Shown here piece after piece: positions 45,877-55,596 of a stretch of 64,000 nucleotides of DNA. The stretch is from Reticulitermes speratus. Taxonomy: Eukaryota; Arthropoda; Insecta; Blattodea; Rhinotermitidae. The stretch is from positions 5,485,085-5,549,084 of the forward strand of contig JAJKFL010000010.1 of assembly GCA_021186555.1 (NCBI GenBank), given 5' to 3'. The notes beneath the pieces are model-generated. The model searched no databases. It had not been told where the DNA came from and saw only the letters and a list, made by a program, of their open reading frames with translations. Made by a program: the position numbers and the translations under genes. The stretch's first letter is position 1. Each line of letters begins with the position of its first letter.

Positions 45877-46034
45877 AGCATTTAATAAAAATTGTGTTAA
45901 ATAACATAAAACAGTGTACATTTGTCTGCATAAGATATATGAACAACAGATACTTAGATCAAACGACATTTTATTCATTTAACTTTTGAGTTAATAGTAC
46001 CAACATGTATAGATGATGTAATTTGCAAAAGTAA

Positions 46035-46078
46035 GCCCCTGAAGATGAACTAAAAAATTGGTTCGAAACATGTTGGGC
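46035..46078 (+). ncRNA. Hammerhead ribozyme motif, solo
   Basis: GCCC, CTGAAGA, U, stem II GAAC/GTTC, GAAACATGTT, GGGC. All core bases and stems are intact. Downstream sequence (taacataaactgtgtacatt then tgtcggaataaga) matches the right arm of the adjacent palindromic element, so this is a second, partial copy of the same sub-family. Confidence 0.8.
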
Positions 46079-46140
46079 ACTTTTTAATAATAAAATTTGT
46101 GTTAAGTAACATAAACTGTGTACATTTGTCGGAATAAGAT

Positions 46141-46560
46141 TTATGTAAGAAGAAGAAGCTATACTGAATGTTCAGTTTTGTCTTTTTATCTCTCCTTCTC
46201 ACAGTCTCTCATGTTCTTTTCAAACCAGCAACGTTTTGTTCATGCTGAGAATCTTGATGTATGTTGGACCCTAGGGATAGCCACTGGCCTCCTAGAATTT
46301 TCCCTCCCTAATCAACTTGAATTTTTGTCCTGAATTGAATATGTGAATTGCTAAAATAAAAAAAAAATTTTGCCTTACTTGCAGAAAGTCTGTCTTTGTC
46401 GATGCTTGCTGCAATGTCGCCCTCTGTGCGACCTGACTTGAATATAAAAACGAAGCTTCTCTTACGTTTTGTATCAGATGTTTGGAGGTTTTATATGGGG
46501 CACGTCGAAACTCAGGCTCTCATCTAACGCCTTCTCTCTGACAGGTCCATTTTAAGGTTT
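46141..46560. other. No supported feature
   Basis: Unassigned. Confidence 0.3.
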
Positions 46561-46563
46561 ATA

Positions 46564-47128
46564 CAGGATGTTTCATAAATCCCTCCGGGAGTTTGGATGT
46601 CTGTAGCTCAGGAGCCAAATCACACACGGGGGATGAGAGCATGTCAGTGAAAAGAGTACATATCCAAGTTTTGAACTTACCTTAGAAATGTTCAATATGT
46701 CCCCCTTTGGTGACTCGACAGACGTCAATCCTGTAATCTAGCTCCTGCCAGTCCCAGGCGATGGTCCCGGCCTACCTGTTCGTTTTGCGACACACAAACA
46801 GCCAGTTTCCTCGAATTTTCTATACCAGTCTCTTACTGTTTTGTCCGTTGGTGGTTCTGTACGATACTTGGTTCGAAAACTACGTTGCACTGTTACAATT
46901 GACTGGGTTTTAGCAAATTGCAGGAAACAAAAAGCTTTCTGTTCACCTGAAAACGCCATGTTTGCACACCACTGCCTCCTAGCGGAGAAACGGATAACTA
47001 TGACATCGCATACCACGAAAAAACTTTTACATTTCCTCTATCCGTTGGCATGCTTTTATCTCTTATATGTGGGTTTGCTACTGCACGGCCAAGCCTCTAA
47101 ATCCCGGATGGAGTTATGAAACACGCTG
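46564..47128 (-). mobile_element. Second Tc1/mariner deletion derivative (565 bp)
   Basis: TA on both sides. Ends caggatgtttcataaatccc and the complement cagcgtgtttcataactcca are inverted repeats. It contains a transposase N-terminal fragment in reverse orientation and lacks the catalytic region. It has the same plan as the 577-bp element but different ends, so it is a separate family. Confidence 0.8.
46738..47016 (-). pseudogene. Transposase N-terminal fragment
   Basis: Contains MAFSGEQKAFCFLQFAKTQS, then IVTVQRSFRTKYRTEPPTDK, WYRKFEETGCLCVAKRTGRP. This is the same helix-turn-helix type as the fragment near 45.4 kb, cut off before any catalytic motif. Confidence 0.75.
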
Positions 47129-47141
47129 TATAAGTCCACGT

Positions 47142-47378
47142 GCCGATCCCAGTGGCTGCGCTGTCTAAGGAGTGGGTCTGCGGCTGCTCTCATTTTGGGA
47201 TTCCGGGTTCGAATTCCGCTGGGGTCATGGATGTCAGTCTGTCTGTTGTGAGCGTTGTGCATCGGGCTGATCACTCGTCCAGAGGAGCCCTACCGATTGT
47301 GGTGTGTCTGATTGTGATCGTGAAGCCTCGATAATGAGGAGGTCCTGGCCCACTAGGGGCTGTTGCGTCATTGGAAAA
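47142..47378 (+). mobile_element. SINE-A copy, diverged sub-group
   Basis: Head gccgatcccagtggctgcgc, B box gggttcgaattcc, end ctaggggctgttgcgtc like the copy near 16.1 kb. It lacks the ggtagaggtctctgcgacga segment through an internal deletion. It starts 14 bp after the preceding transposon. Confidence 0.8.
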
Positions 47379-47571
47379 AAAGTGACACGACTTTAATTCC
47401 ACGTCTTCCCAAACCCAAATGATCGCAATACACACTGTATATTTTTATGTCTAGGATATGTAGAGTGATGTTAATTTTGATGACGTTAAAGAACAGATAA
47501 AATTGAATTGAATCGAATAAATAGACCAACTAATGCACTATTTAACCACTTTAATGTAGTGTCTTTCTTAT

Positions 47572-47614
47572 ACACCCTACACGTGTTTCGGACCTATGTC
47601 CATCTTCAGGGTGT
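47572..47614 (-). ncRNA. Hammerhead ribozyme motif
   Basis: Minus strand: ACACC, CTGAAGA, U, stem II GGAC/GTCC, GAAACACGTGTA, GGGTGT. Stem III is the 8-base palindrome ACACGTGT. Stem I pairs with one bulged G. Confidence 0.75.
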
Positions 47615-47722
47615 CTCAATATTGTTAAAACCCACTAAAACAAGCACATATGAGTTTTAAAACTTTCGCGGCGACATGATTCAATATAGTCTTCTCGGGC
47701 TCACAGCCGCGTCAATTCGTTT

Positions 47723-47768
47723 GAATACAACGTTTCGGGGACTAGCTCCGTCCCCATCCTCAGGCAAA
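47723..47768 (-). ncRNA. Hammerhead-type motif (nested element, left)
   Basis: Minus strand CTGAGGA, U, perfect six-pair stem II GGGGAC/GTCCCC, GAAACGTT. Stem I is short (GC and wobble pairs). Confidence 0.65.
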
Positions 47769-47791
47769 ACTGATTTTTTGTTTTGATCAGT

Positions 47792-47838
47792 TTTGCCTGA
47801 GGATGGGGACGGAGCTAGTCCCCGAAACGTTGTATTCA
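47792..47838 (+). ncRNA. Hammerhead-type motif (nested element, right)
   Basis: Mirror copy with the same core and stem II. Stem I pairs over about three bases next to the core and again between GTTTT and CAAAC further out. Confidence 0.65.
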
Positions 47839-48344
47839 AACGAATTGACGCGGCTGTGCGCCCGAGAAGACTATATTAAAACAAGCACATGTTTACACAA
47901 ACCTACATCACTCGTATACCACTATTGTGGTAGAGTTGTCTGGATAGAATTGTAGAACATAGATATGTATATATTTAGTTAAAACCTTATTAAAATTATG
48001 AGATGTAAATATGATGTTCACTGGTGCGGAAATACTGGCTTTTGTGGATTGACGTCTCGGGATGCAGTATTATGTAAAGTGAACGAACCGTCTGAATAGA
48101 AACTAAAATATTTATTACCCAATAATTAGCGGGTATTCGTATTAGCCAAAACATGTGCCCGTTTTAGTAGCTTTTAACAATACTGAGACCCCATGAAGAT
48201 GGATTTTGAGTCCGAAACACGTGTAGGGTGTATAAGAAAGACACTACATTAAAGTAGTTAAATGGTGCATTAGTTGGTCTATTTATTTTAATTTGATTCA
48301 TAGAAATGCACGGTGATAACAGTGTGAAAAAGATAAAATTGAAT

Positions 48345-49245
48345 ATAATGTCGTCGGAAGTTATTAAATATTAGTGTAAAGACCTTTGAAATGACAGAGT
48401 TAAATGTACACAGTTCCCTTCTCTAGCTACGATTATCCAGAGATAACCTATTTTTCTTTGCTTAATTCTTACATATCATAGCCGAAGGGGGTAATGTGGC
48501 ATTAGAGCGTTGTTAAATATTCACGCCACGAACTTGGAAGATTTCTAAGAGACAGCTTGGTAGAAGTATCGGCAAAATACGACGCTGCAGTGCCGACTGA
48601 AGCATAGTTATCTCGACGTTGATAATATATTATTTAGCAAGGCACATACCATTAATCATCCTAAAACTACCATCAAAATTATAAAGCCGCTAACAAACCA
48701 CCCCCTCACTCATCTAACACCCTCCCCCACGACACACAAAGCTTCTTTTATTACACGCATAAATCTAATTGCACTAAAGGTGCAAAGCAAAATGCGTTTT
48801 GCAGTGTGCATTAGTGAACGCACCCGTGCAGTTATAACTTTCTCTTATCCGTGGCCAGGTTATTTACGAAACAGAAAAGCAGGAGGCTGTGGAATTCCGC
48901 TATAATTTAAGTCAGGATACAGTGTGTGGATGTGGGGTTAGAGGGGAGCATTAGTACCATGCAAATTGTGTGTGGGGGCTTAGCCCTCGGCTATCCAGGC
49001 ACGGACTATTTTAATGTGGATAAAGCAGAAAGGGGTAGGGGGGGAAAAAGTACGGGAAAGGGGGGAGACTAGATAGAGTAATTTACTTTCCGGAGAGTAA
49101 TATTTTAGTGATTTTCATTCAGACTTTCCATGTAAAGGTTGGTATTGTAATTAAAAGGGGCCGCGCTCTCTTTACATGCTGTTTCGTTATTTTTATGAGA
49201 GCTACATTCCTCACTAGATGTAATATAAAGCATAAAGATGTATTT
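48345..49245. other. No supported feature
   Basis: Unassigned, with a purine-rich, G-rich patch near 49.03-49.07 kb. Confidence 0.3.
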
Positions 49246-49249
49246 ATTA

Positions 49250-49715
49250 CCAATTAATTGCACTAGGTAATATGTATAAAGTGACTTCTAGAAATTTCGT
49301 CTATTGATGGCAGCCATCCTCAAGGAGTATCATTATACAAAGGTTTATATGGTATTAATACATACCTTCTTAAATTGTAAATGGTAAATAATGCGATGCA
49401 GAGCGCGTTAATTACATTATCATTGTTTGTTGTTAAAACAGAATGAAGTGGGTTAAAATTGATTAAAATAATAACATATTTTATTCTGTTTTAATAAAAA
49501 AATGGTATTGTAATTAACGCGTTCTGAATCGTATTATTTACCATTTAAGGCGGTATGTTTTAACACCATATAATGCTTGGCATAATGATCATCATCATTC
49601 TCTAAAGGCTAAGCCTTGTCGCTGCAACCATAGATGTCTGTCTTGTGCCAGTCTCTTCATAATGATAAGCCCTGAGAATGGCTACCATCAATAGACGAAA
49701 CATGTAGGAGTATAC
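49250..49715 (+). mobile_element. Hammerhead-type palindromic element, decayed
   Basis: Arms are imperfect reverse complements around 49,290-49,440 and 49,490-49,570, for example gcgcgttaattacattatca and its mirror. Motifs are degraded: minus-strand CTTGAGGATGGC on the left, and CTGAGAATGGCTACC then CGAAACATGTAGGAG on the right. No clear target duplication found. Confidence 0.6.
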
Positions 49716-49745
49716 GTGGAGTACACGTGTTAGGTGTTGCGATTA

Positions 49746-49950
49746 ATGGTAAAGTTCACCCTATAACAGGCCATGAAGGCCCAGAGGGGGAGTAGAAGTA
49801 TAGCCCAACTCTATAACCTCGGCGCTAGATGGGAGTGAGTGGTCAACGCCACGCCCCGGCCGCTTTACCCGCGGGAATGACCCGCTACCCATTGTACAGG
49901 AGGCTGGTCAGATCTGGACAGGTGCAGGAAATCTCGCCCGCACCAGCACA
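49746..49950 (-). mobile_element. SINE-D copy cut by a minisatellite
   Basis: 3' tail and body are present (ggtaaagttcaccctataac to tctcgcccgcaccagcac), but the tRNA head is missing and replaced by the 19-bp array, which starts within 25 bp. Confidence 0.8.
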
Positions 49951-49952
49951 GC

Positions 49953-51352
49953 AAACCACTTTGTTTACAGAGTGGTTTACTGTGTACAGAGTGGTTTACT
50001 ATGTACAGAGTGGTTTACTATGTACAGAGTGGTTTACTGTGTACAGAGTGGTTTACTGTGCACAGAGTGGTTTACTGTGCACAGAGTGGTTTACTGTGCA
50101 CAGAGTGGTTTACTGTGCACAGAGTGGTTTACTATGTACAGACTGGTTTACTATGTACAGAGTGGTTTACTGTGTACAGAGTGGTTTACTGTGCACAGAG
50201 TGGTTTACTGTGCACAGAGTGGTTTACTGTGTACAGAGTGGTTTACTATGTACAGAGTGGTTTACTGTGTACAGAGTGGTTTACTATGTACAGAGTGGTT
50301 TACTGTGCACAGAGTGGTTTACTGTGCACAGAGTGGTTTACTGTGTACAGAGTGGTTTACTATGTACAGAGTGGTTTACTGTGTACAGAGTGGTTTACTG
50401 TGTACAGAGTGGTTTACTGTGTACAGAGTGGTTTACTGTGTACAGAGTGGTTTACTGTGTACAGAGTGGTTTACTGTGTACAGAGTGGTTTACTGTGTAC
50501 AGAGTGGTTTACTGTGTACAGAGTGGTTTACTGTGTACAGAGTGGTTTACTGTGTACAGAGTGGTTTACTGTGTACAGAGTGGTTTACTGTGTACAGAGT
50601 GGTTTACTATGTACAGAGTGGTTTACTGTGTACAGAGTGGTTTACTGTGTACAGAGTGGTTTACTGTGTACAGAGTGGTTTACTGTGTACAGAGTGGTTT
50701 ACTGTGTACAGAGTGGTTTACTGTGTACAGAGTGGTTTACTGTGTACAGAGTGGTTTACTGTGTACAGAGTGGTTTACTGTGTACAGAGTGGTTTACTGT
50801 GTACAGAGTTTTGGTTTTACTGTGTACAGAGTGGTTTACTGTGTACAGAGTGGTTTACTGTGTACAGACTGGTTTACTATGTACAGAGTGGTTTACTGTG
50901 TACAGAGTGGTTTACTGTGTACAGAGTGGTTTACTGTGTACAGAGTGGTTTACTGTGTACAGAGTGGTTTACTGTGTACAGAGTGGTTTACTGTGTACAG
51001 AGTGGTTTACTGTGTACAGAGTGGTTTACTGTGTACAGAGTGGTTTACTGTGTACAGAGTGGTTTACTGTGTACAGAGTGGTTTACTGTGTACAGAGTGG
51101 TTTACTGTGTACAGAGTGGTTTACTGTGTACAGAGTGGTTTACTATGTACAGAGTGGTTTACTGTGTACAGAGTGGTTTACTGTGTACAGAGTGGTTTAC
51201 TGTGTACAGAGTGGTTTACTGTGTACAGACTGGTTTACTGTGTACAGACTGGTTTACTATGTACAGAGTGGTTTACTGTGTACAGAGTGGTTTACTGTGT
51301 ACAGAGTGGTTTACTATGTACAGAGTGGTTTACTGTGTACAGAGTGGTTTAA
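49953..51352. repeat. 19-bp minisatellite, about 73 units
   Basis: Unit gtggtttactgtgtacaga with variants tgtg/tatg/tgcac and gagtgg/gactgg, plus one four-base insertion (gttttggtttt) near 50,810. Since 19 is not a multiple of 3 and the unit lacks stops in every forward frame, all three forward frames are open for about 470-507 codons. This explains the long apparent proteins, which are not genes. Confidence 0.97.
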
Positions 51353-51558
51353 TGTGCTGTTTACATCTCAATACATTCCCTTGGAATTTGCATTACTACA
51401 TGCAAATTAAGTTTATAGCATCCATTCAGCAATAGCACACAGTAACATCTTATATTATGTATCTTAAAGTATGATTTTATTCATTGTCATTGTATATGTT
51501 GGATAGTTTCTGTCACTCCAATAATTGTATCATCTTTTAATTGTTTATTCTTTGTGTT

Positions 51559-51604
51559 ACCTCCCTGATGATGGCTAAATAAGTGGCCGAAATATGTAGG
51601 AGGT
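51559..51604 (+). ncRNA. Hammerhead ribozyme motif, best solo copy
   Basis: ACCTCC, CTGATGA, U, stem II GGC/GCC, GAAATATGTA, GGAGGT. Stem I is six perfect pairs (ACCTCC/GGAGGT); stem III ATATGT is nearly palindromic. Cleavage is predicted after the A at 51,598. No inverted partner arm is obvious. Confidence 0.85.
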
Positions 51605-51655
51605 TATTTTATATAAAACTATTTCACTATTTTGTATTTTGGTGATATTACTATT

Positions 51656-51938
51656 GGGGCACGCGGTGGCGCAGTTGGTTGAGGCACTGCGCTACAAACC
51701 GGAACGTCGCGGGTTCGATTCCCGATGGTGTCACTGGAATTTTTTTACTGACATAATCGTTTCGGTCGCACTATGGCCCTGGGGTCGACTCAGCCTCTAA
51801 CAGAAATGAGTACCGGGAATCTTTCCTGGGGGTAAAGGCGGCCTTCATGTGCCGATTGTCTAAAAACCTGGAGCCTCGACCTCCTGGAGCCCTAAGGACC
51901 TTCCTAGGCCTGTATGGGACTGCTTTACCTCTACCTGA
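51656..51938 (+). mobile_element. SINE-E copy
   Basis: Complete: head gcgcagttggttgaggcact, B box gggttcgattccc, body tatggccctggggtcgactc, end ctgctttacctctacc. Confidence 0.85.
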
Positions 51939-51940
51939 TT

Positions 51941-51942
51941 TG

Positions 51943-51978
<36 letters not shown>
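51941..51978. repeat. (ATA)n microsatellite
   Basis: About 12 trinucleotide units forming the simple-repeat tail of the adjacent reverse SINE-C fragment. The same (TTA)n tail follows the copy near 55.5 kb. Confidence 0.8.
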
Positions 51979-51980
<2 letters not shown>

Positions 51981-52172
51981 CATGGCTCAACAGCCCTATA
52001 TGTGCTCGGGCCTCCTCTTGCCTCCTCTTTCCGAGGTTACTAAGTCGTGTGCATTCGTGGCAGTTGGTGACTGGTCAGCTGGCCGCGCTTACTGTTCTAT
52101 CGATCCTGATGTGTCCACCAGAGCCATCTGGCAGGCGGTCAGGAGACTTGGGTGAGAAATGGAGGCTTTGAA
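51979..52172 (-). mobile_element. SINE-C fragment (3' half)
   Basis: Reverse copy: ccatggctcaacagccctat to caggagacttgggtgagaaa. It matches the 3' part of the copy near 55.4 kb. The tRNA head and first body segment are missing. Confidence 0.75.
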
Positions 52173-53025
52173 TTTAGCTTACGTAACATTTTTATTCATG
52201 CCCGTAATTACCTGATATTACTATTTATTATATATACTAATCATGTAGTGATTGGTTTGTGATTTGATTGTTATAATTGAATATGCTGCATATATGAACA
52301 TAGCGATAGGAACTTTACGTGTCAGGGAACTTGGATAATATGTAGGAATGTTGTGTTGCAGGGATAGTGCTTAACACTCCTACTCTTTTTAGCTTCGAAA
52401 ATATTTTTTTTAGAGCTGGCTATCCTGAATGATGTTCTTTGTGGTATTCCTCAGTAGTGCCTTAAAAAGCCACCTCTGCTTCTTTCTACGGCTATCAGAA
52501 ATCATCATTTAAATTCATCGAAAATTTGGACCTTGCGTAGTTTACTTTCTATAGAAAGCTTAGATAAATAATTTGATATGGAGAGGGAATTGTGGGTAAT
52601 TAATTTATTTTAAGATGCTTTCTGTAACTTTTTTAAAACGGAAAAGTGAACTGAGAATCCCTCTATAGGCGGTGGACCGAGTGTCAAGGACATACTCTGC
52701 CCTGTTTTAATCTTAAATTGAAAGATATACGGAACCCAGAGGGGGATGCGTTCTTATCAAGGTGAATGGCGAGAAAGGATTTCCCCCAGGACTATCCCTG
52801 CCTTAAATTGTAAGGATAGTGTGTCCGAAGGCAAGGCATTTTCTGGTGTGTTCAAATCACCTGACTGTAGTTCGAAATGGGGCGTATTGTAATTCAGTAC
52901 AGTGCTTTTAGCCAGTTGAGGCACAGTGGTTAAAATCTGTGTTAATTTAATACTTCAAAGATCGTATTTATGTATATAAAATAAGTTAATTCGAAGCAAA
53001 ATTCGTATAAAATTAAGCAGCAAAA
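52173..53025. other. No supported feature
   Basis: Unassigned. Confidence 0.3.
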
Positions 53026-53029
53026 AATT

Positions 53030-53262
53030 TCTGCATTGTTACCGATAGCAGATTCGATTCTTTTAGGGTCAAATTTTTCTCTTCTCCAAAAAAGCCAAAC
53101 TGTCTCTGGGGCCCACCCAACCTCCTACTCAATGGGCACCGGGGTTCTTTCATGGGGGGTAAAGTGGCTGGAGCGTGAAGGTGATTACTTATCTCCATCT
53201 GATACTGAAGTTAAGAATGAGTGGATTTATAACTCTAGGCCCCCTATATGACTTCATGGTGT
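53030..53262 (+). mobile_element. SINE-D copy, head degraded
   Basis: Body gggcccacccaacctcctac, gggcaccggggttctttc and 3' part gtggctggagcgtgaaggtg are clear. The tRNA head is reduced to agcagattcgattc. Confidence 0.7.
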
Positions 53263-53630
53263 GGACACAGAAAATATTACCTTTACCTTAACAGATACAA
53301 TTTCCGTGACAGGTAAAATTATTTTAAGGTAAAATATGATGGTGGATTTCTTGCATAGACGAACAGTTTTTGGCAGTCATATCGATATCTTTTTCTCAGC
53401 AGACAACACACTTTTTGATATATACAATGCCAAATTCTTGGAAAACCTTACAAGCCACGTATCAGTAGCGAAAGATTGAAACTTTTTAACCACGGCATGC
53501 TATTTGCATGATCCCTTGCATTTATTGAGATAATTGTTTTACTATGAATTAAACCAAAAATTCTGTAATATATTGAAGCTTAAAAATTCTTTAGATATGG
53601 AAGTTGTTGCAGAAAATAGGATCTATGAAA
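53263..53630. other. No supported feature
   Basis: Unassigned AT-rich sequence beginning with a (CTTTACC)-like remnant of the preceding SINE tail. Confidence 0.3.
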
Positions 53631-53635
53631 ATCTA

Positions 53636-53868
53636 TCCCTGTGCATGCTATAAAGGGGTATAGAGGAGTGGATGTATAGCTCCACCCATTGGCAACATCA
53701 CAGTAGATAAAAGTGTGTGGCCAGCCTCAAGCCCCAGCCGCTGTACACCTGAGGAAACAGCCTATGATACCCTTTGAATAGGAAAAAATAAATTTATTTC
53801 CTCTACCAGGAATCGAACCCCAGACCATCCAGCCCGTAGCCTAGTCATTATACTGCCGTTAGTTCTCT
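53636..53868 (-). mobile_element. SINE-D copy, diverged
   Basis: Reverse copy: atgctataaaggggtataga, tatagctccaccc, B-box complement ggaatcgaaccc, then accatccagcccgtagccta. Confidence 0.7.
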
Positions 53869-53995
53869 GACTTCATTCCGGAGCTTCTCGACCCAGCTTC
53901 CAGCTACATGACCTACGCCTTTCTTTATTTCGTTACTACCTCATGACGGAATGCTGGTATGTCTTAAGGAAATCCTATCTTATACTTCCATATCG

Positions 53996-54180
53996 TTACC
54001 TGCTATGGCTCAGGCTGTTAGTGGCCGACTCAACTCTGAGACCCGGATTCTTTTCCGGGTCAGCCCGTATGGGATTTCTGGTGGACAAATTGGTATTGGG
54101 GTATGTTTTTCTCTGAGTAGTTCGGTTTCACCCCCCCCCCCAAATTTCATTAATCACACACGCTATATAACTGTGGTGCT
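53996..54180 (+). mobile_element. SINE-B copy, 3'-truncated
   Basis: Head gctatggctcaggctgttag and body tggtggacaaattggtattg are clear. A poly-C run replaces part of the body, and the 3' half is lost. Confidence 0.7.
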
Positions 54181-54269
54181 CACAACGCGGCTCTCACACC
54201 TAGCTGGTGTGGCTCGCGCAATTTACCTGTACAAAATGGCATTCAGGTATTGAGAACTAATTGTGTTCT

Positions 54270-54975
54270 GGACTTTGCCCATCGTCCGGATAAAATATAA
54301 AAGTATAAAATCACGACGTTTCGAAAGCTGGTTCTTCTTCCGTCTTCAGGTGAAGGGAGGGGAGACACCTACTGGGATGGGTCCCTTAGACCGAGCTAAT
54401 CTCAATCACTGGACCTTTTAGATGGGTCCCTTAGACCGAGCTAATCTCAATCACTGGACCTTTTAGATGGGTCCCTTAGACCGAGCTAATCTCAATCACT
54501 GGACTTGAGATTAGCTCGGTCTAAGGGACCCATCCGAGGTCCAGTGATTGGGATTAGCTCGATCTAAGGGACCCATCCGAGGTCCAGTGATTGGGATTAG
54601 CTCGATCTAAGGGACCCATCCGAGGTCCAGTGATTGGGATTAGCTTGATCTAAGGGACCCATCCGAGGTCCAGTGATTGGATTAGCTCGATGTAAGGGAC
54701 CCATCCGAGGTCCAGTGTTTGGGATTAGCTCGATCTAAGGGACCCATCCGAGGTCCAGTGATTGGATTAGCTCGATCTAAGGGACCCATCCGAGGTCCAG
54801 TGATTGGGATTAGCTTGATCTAAGGGACCCATCCGAGGTCCAGTGATTGGGATTAGCTCGATCTAAGGGACCCATCTCAGTAGGTGTCTCCCCTCCCTTC
54901 ACCTGAAGACGAAAGAAGAATCAGCATCCGAAACGTCGTGATAATAAATATTTTTATATTTCATCCGGACTATGG
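54270..54975. mobile_element. Palindromic element with hammerhead-like arms and a 43-bp array
   Basis: Outer arms (ctggactttgcccatcgtcc, then tcacgacgtttcgaaagc) mirror ccgaaacgtcgtgataat through catccggactatgg on the right. Each has CACCTGAAGAC near the inner end and CGAAACGTCGTGA at the outer, a degenerate hammerhead layout. Between the arms a 43-bp unit is present three times in one orientation, then about nine times inverted. A cattcaggta repeat flanks the region, but I am unsure it is the target duplication. Confidence 0.7.
54371..54885. repeat. 43-bp inverted tandem array
   Basis: Forward units tgggtcccttagaccgagct then aatctcaatcactggac (three), switching at about 54,504 to reverse-complement units ccgaggtccagtgattggga then ttagctcgatctaagggacc (nine). 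The two halves could fold into a long hairpin. Confidence 0.9.
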
Positions 54976-55247
54976 ACCAAGTCCAGAAGACAGTTCTCAC
55001 AGTTATATACCGTCGTCAGAACCGTTTATAATTAACATTCAGGTAGTTTGCATGAACACGAGGCTGACAGCGAATGGCGTTTTACAAGAATTCCTAAGTC
55101 AGAAGACTCATAACTAACTGAAACTAACCTGCTGTAGACGGATGAACAGAAATAATAAGCCGTCAAATAAGGAAAATAATTTATAATACTCGTAATTCAC
55201 CAAAAAAATGAACAGTCTTTTTATTTACACAATTATATTACATTAAA

Positions 55248-55572
55248 AAAAATCCGGAGCACCACTTCCTTCGGAGGGGAAGTAAAGCCGCCGGTCCCAT
55301 GTCGTAGATTTACGGCATGTAAAAGAACCTTACGGGTATGAATAGAAATGTTTCGTAAGCAAAATTCAAACCCCATTTCTCACCCAAGTCTCCTGACTGC
55401 CTGCCAGATGGCTCTGGCGGTCACATCAAAATCGATAGAACAGCAGCGCGGCCAGTTGTCCTGTCACCAAATGCCACGAATGCGCATGACTTAGTAACCT
55501 CGGAAAGAGGAGGCCTGAGCCCATATAGGGCTGTTGAGCCATGGTTATTATTATTATTATTATTATATTATA
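55248..55572 (+). mobile_element. SINE-C, 5'-truncated, nested
   Basis: Begins at aatccggagcaccacttcc, in the body of SINE-C, and ends catatagggctgttgagcca plus (TTA)n. Flanked by 15-bp duplications ttatattacattaaa. Its 3' end nearly equals that of SINE-A (catatagggctgtcgagcca), so the two share a tail. Confidence 0.85.
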
Positions 55573-55596
55573 TTATATTACATTAAAACATTAAAA

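Larger units (their letters stand above)
45049..45939 (-). mobile_element. Hammerhead-type palindromic element with nested Tc1/mariner derivative
   Basis: Exact 14-bp duplications tgaacaacagatac flank the whole unit. The arms are near-perfect reverse complements from cttatgcagacaaatgtaca to a centre around tattatatatcaataata, about 135 bp each. The left end extends to a hairpin (complement of aatttacggtac), so the 3' end is on the left. A 577-bp TA-flanked transposon later inserted into that end. Confidence 0.9.
47650..47876. mobile_element. Palindromic hammerhead element nested in another
   Basis: Exact 14-bp duplications taaaacaagcacat flank 227 bp. About 90-bp arms (attcaatatagtcttctcgg, cacagccgcgtcaattcgtt, tgaatacaacgtttcgggga) are nearly perfect reverse complements around a gattttttgtttt loop. 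Both arms have CTGAGGA, stem II GGGGAC/GTCCCC and GAAACGTTG. The subtype differs from its host element (stem III ACGT). Confidence 0.9.
47509..48330 (+). mobile_element. Hammerhead-type palindromic element (host of a second one)
   Basis: Exact 14-bp duplications agataaaattgaat flank it. Arms run from gaccaactaatgcac inward and mirror to gtgcattagttggtctattt; the right end continues to the aaatgcacggtgataac hairpin. Both arms carry a hammerhead. The left one (minus strand) is intact except for a one-base bulge in stem I; the right one has CATGAAGA in place of CCTGAAGA. A 227-bp element of the same class is inserted in the left half. Confidence 0.9.

Noticed and set aside
49829..51435. Three overlapping open frames of 469-507 codons
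   Set aside because: They are translations of a 19-bp tandem repeat without stops; the same sequence is read in all frames.
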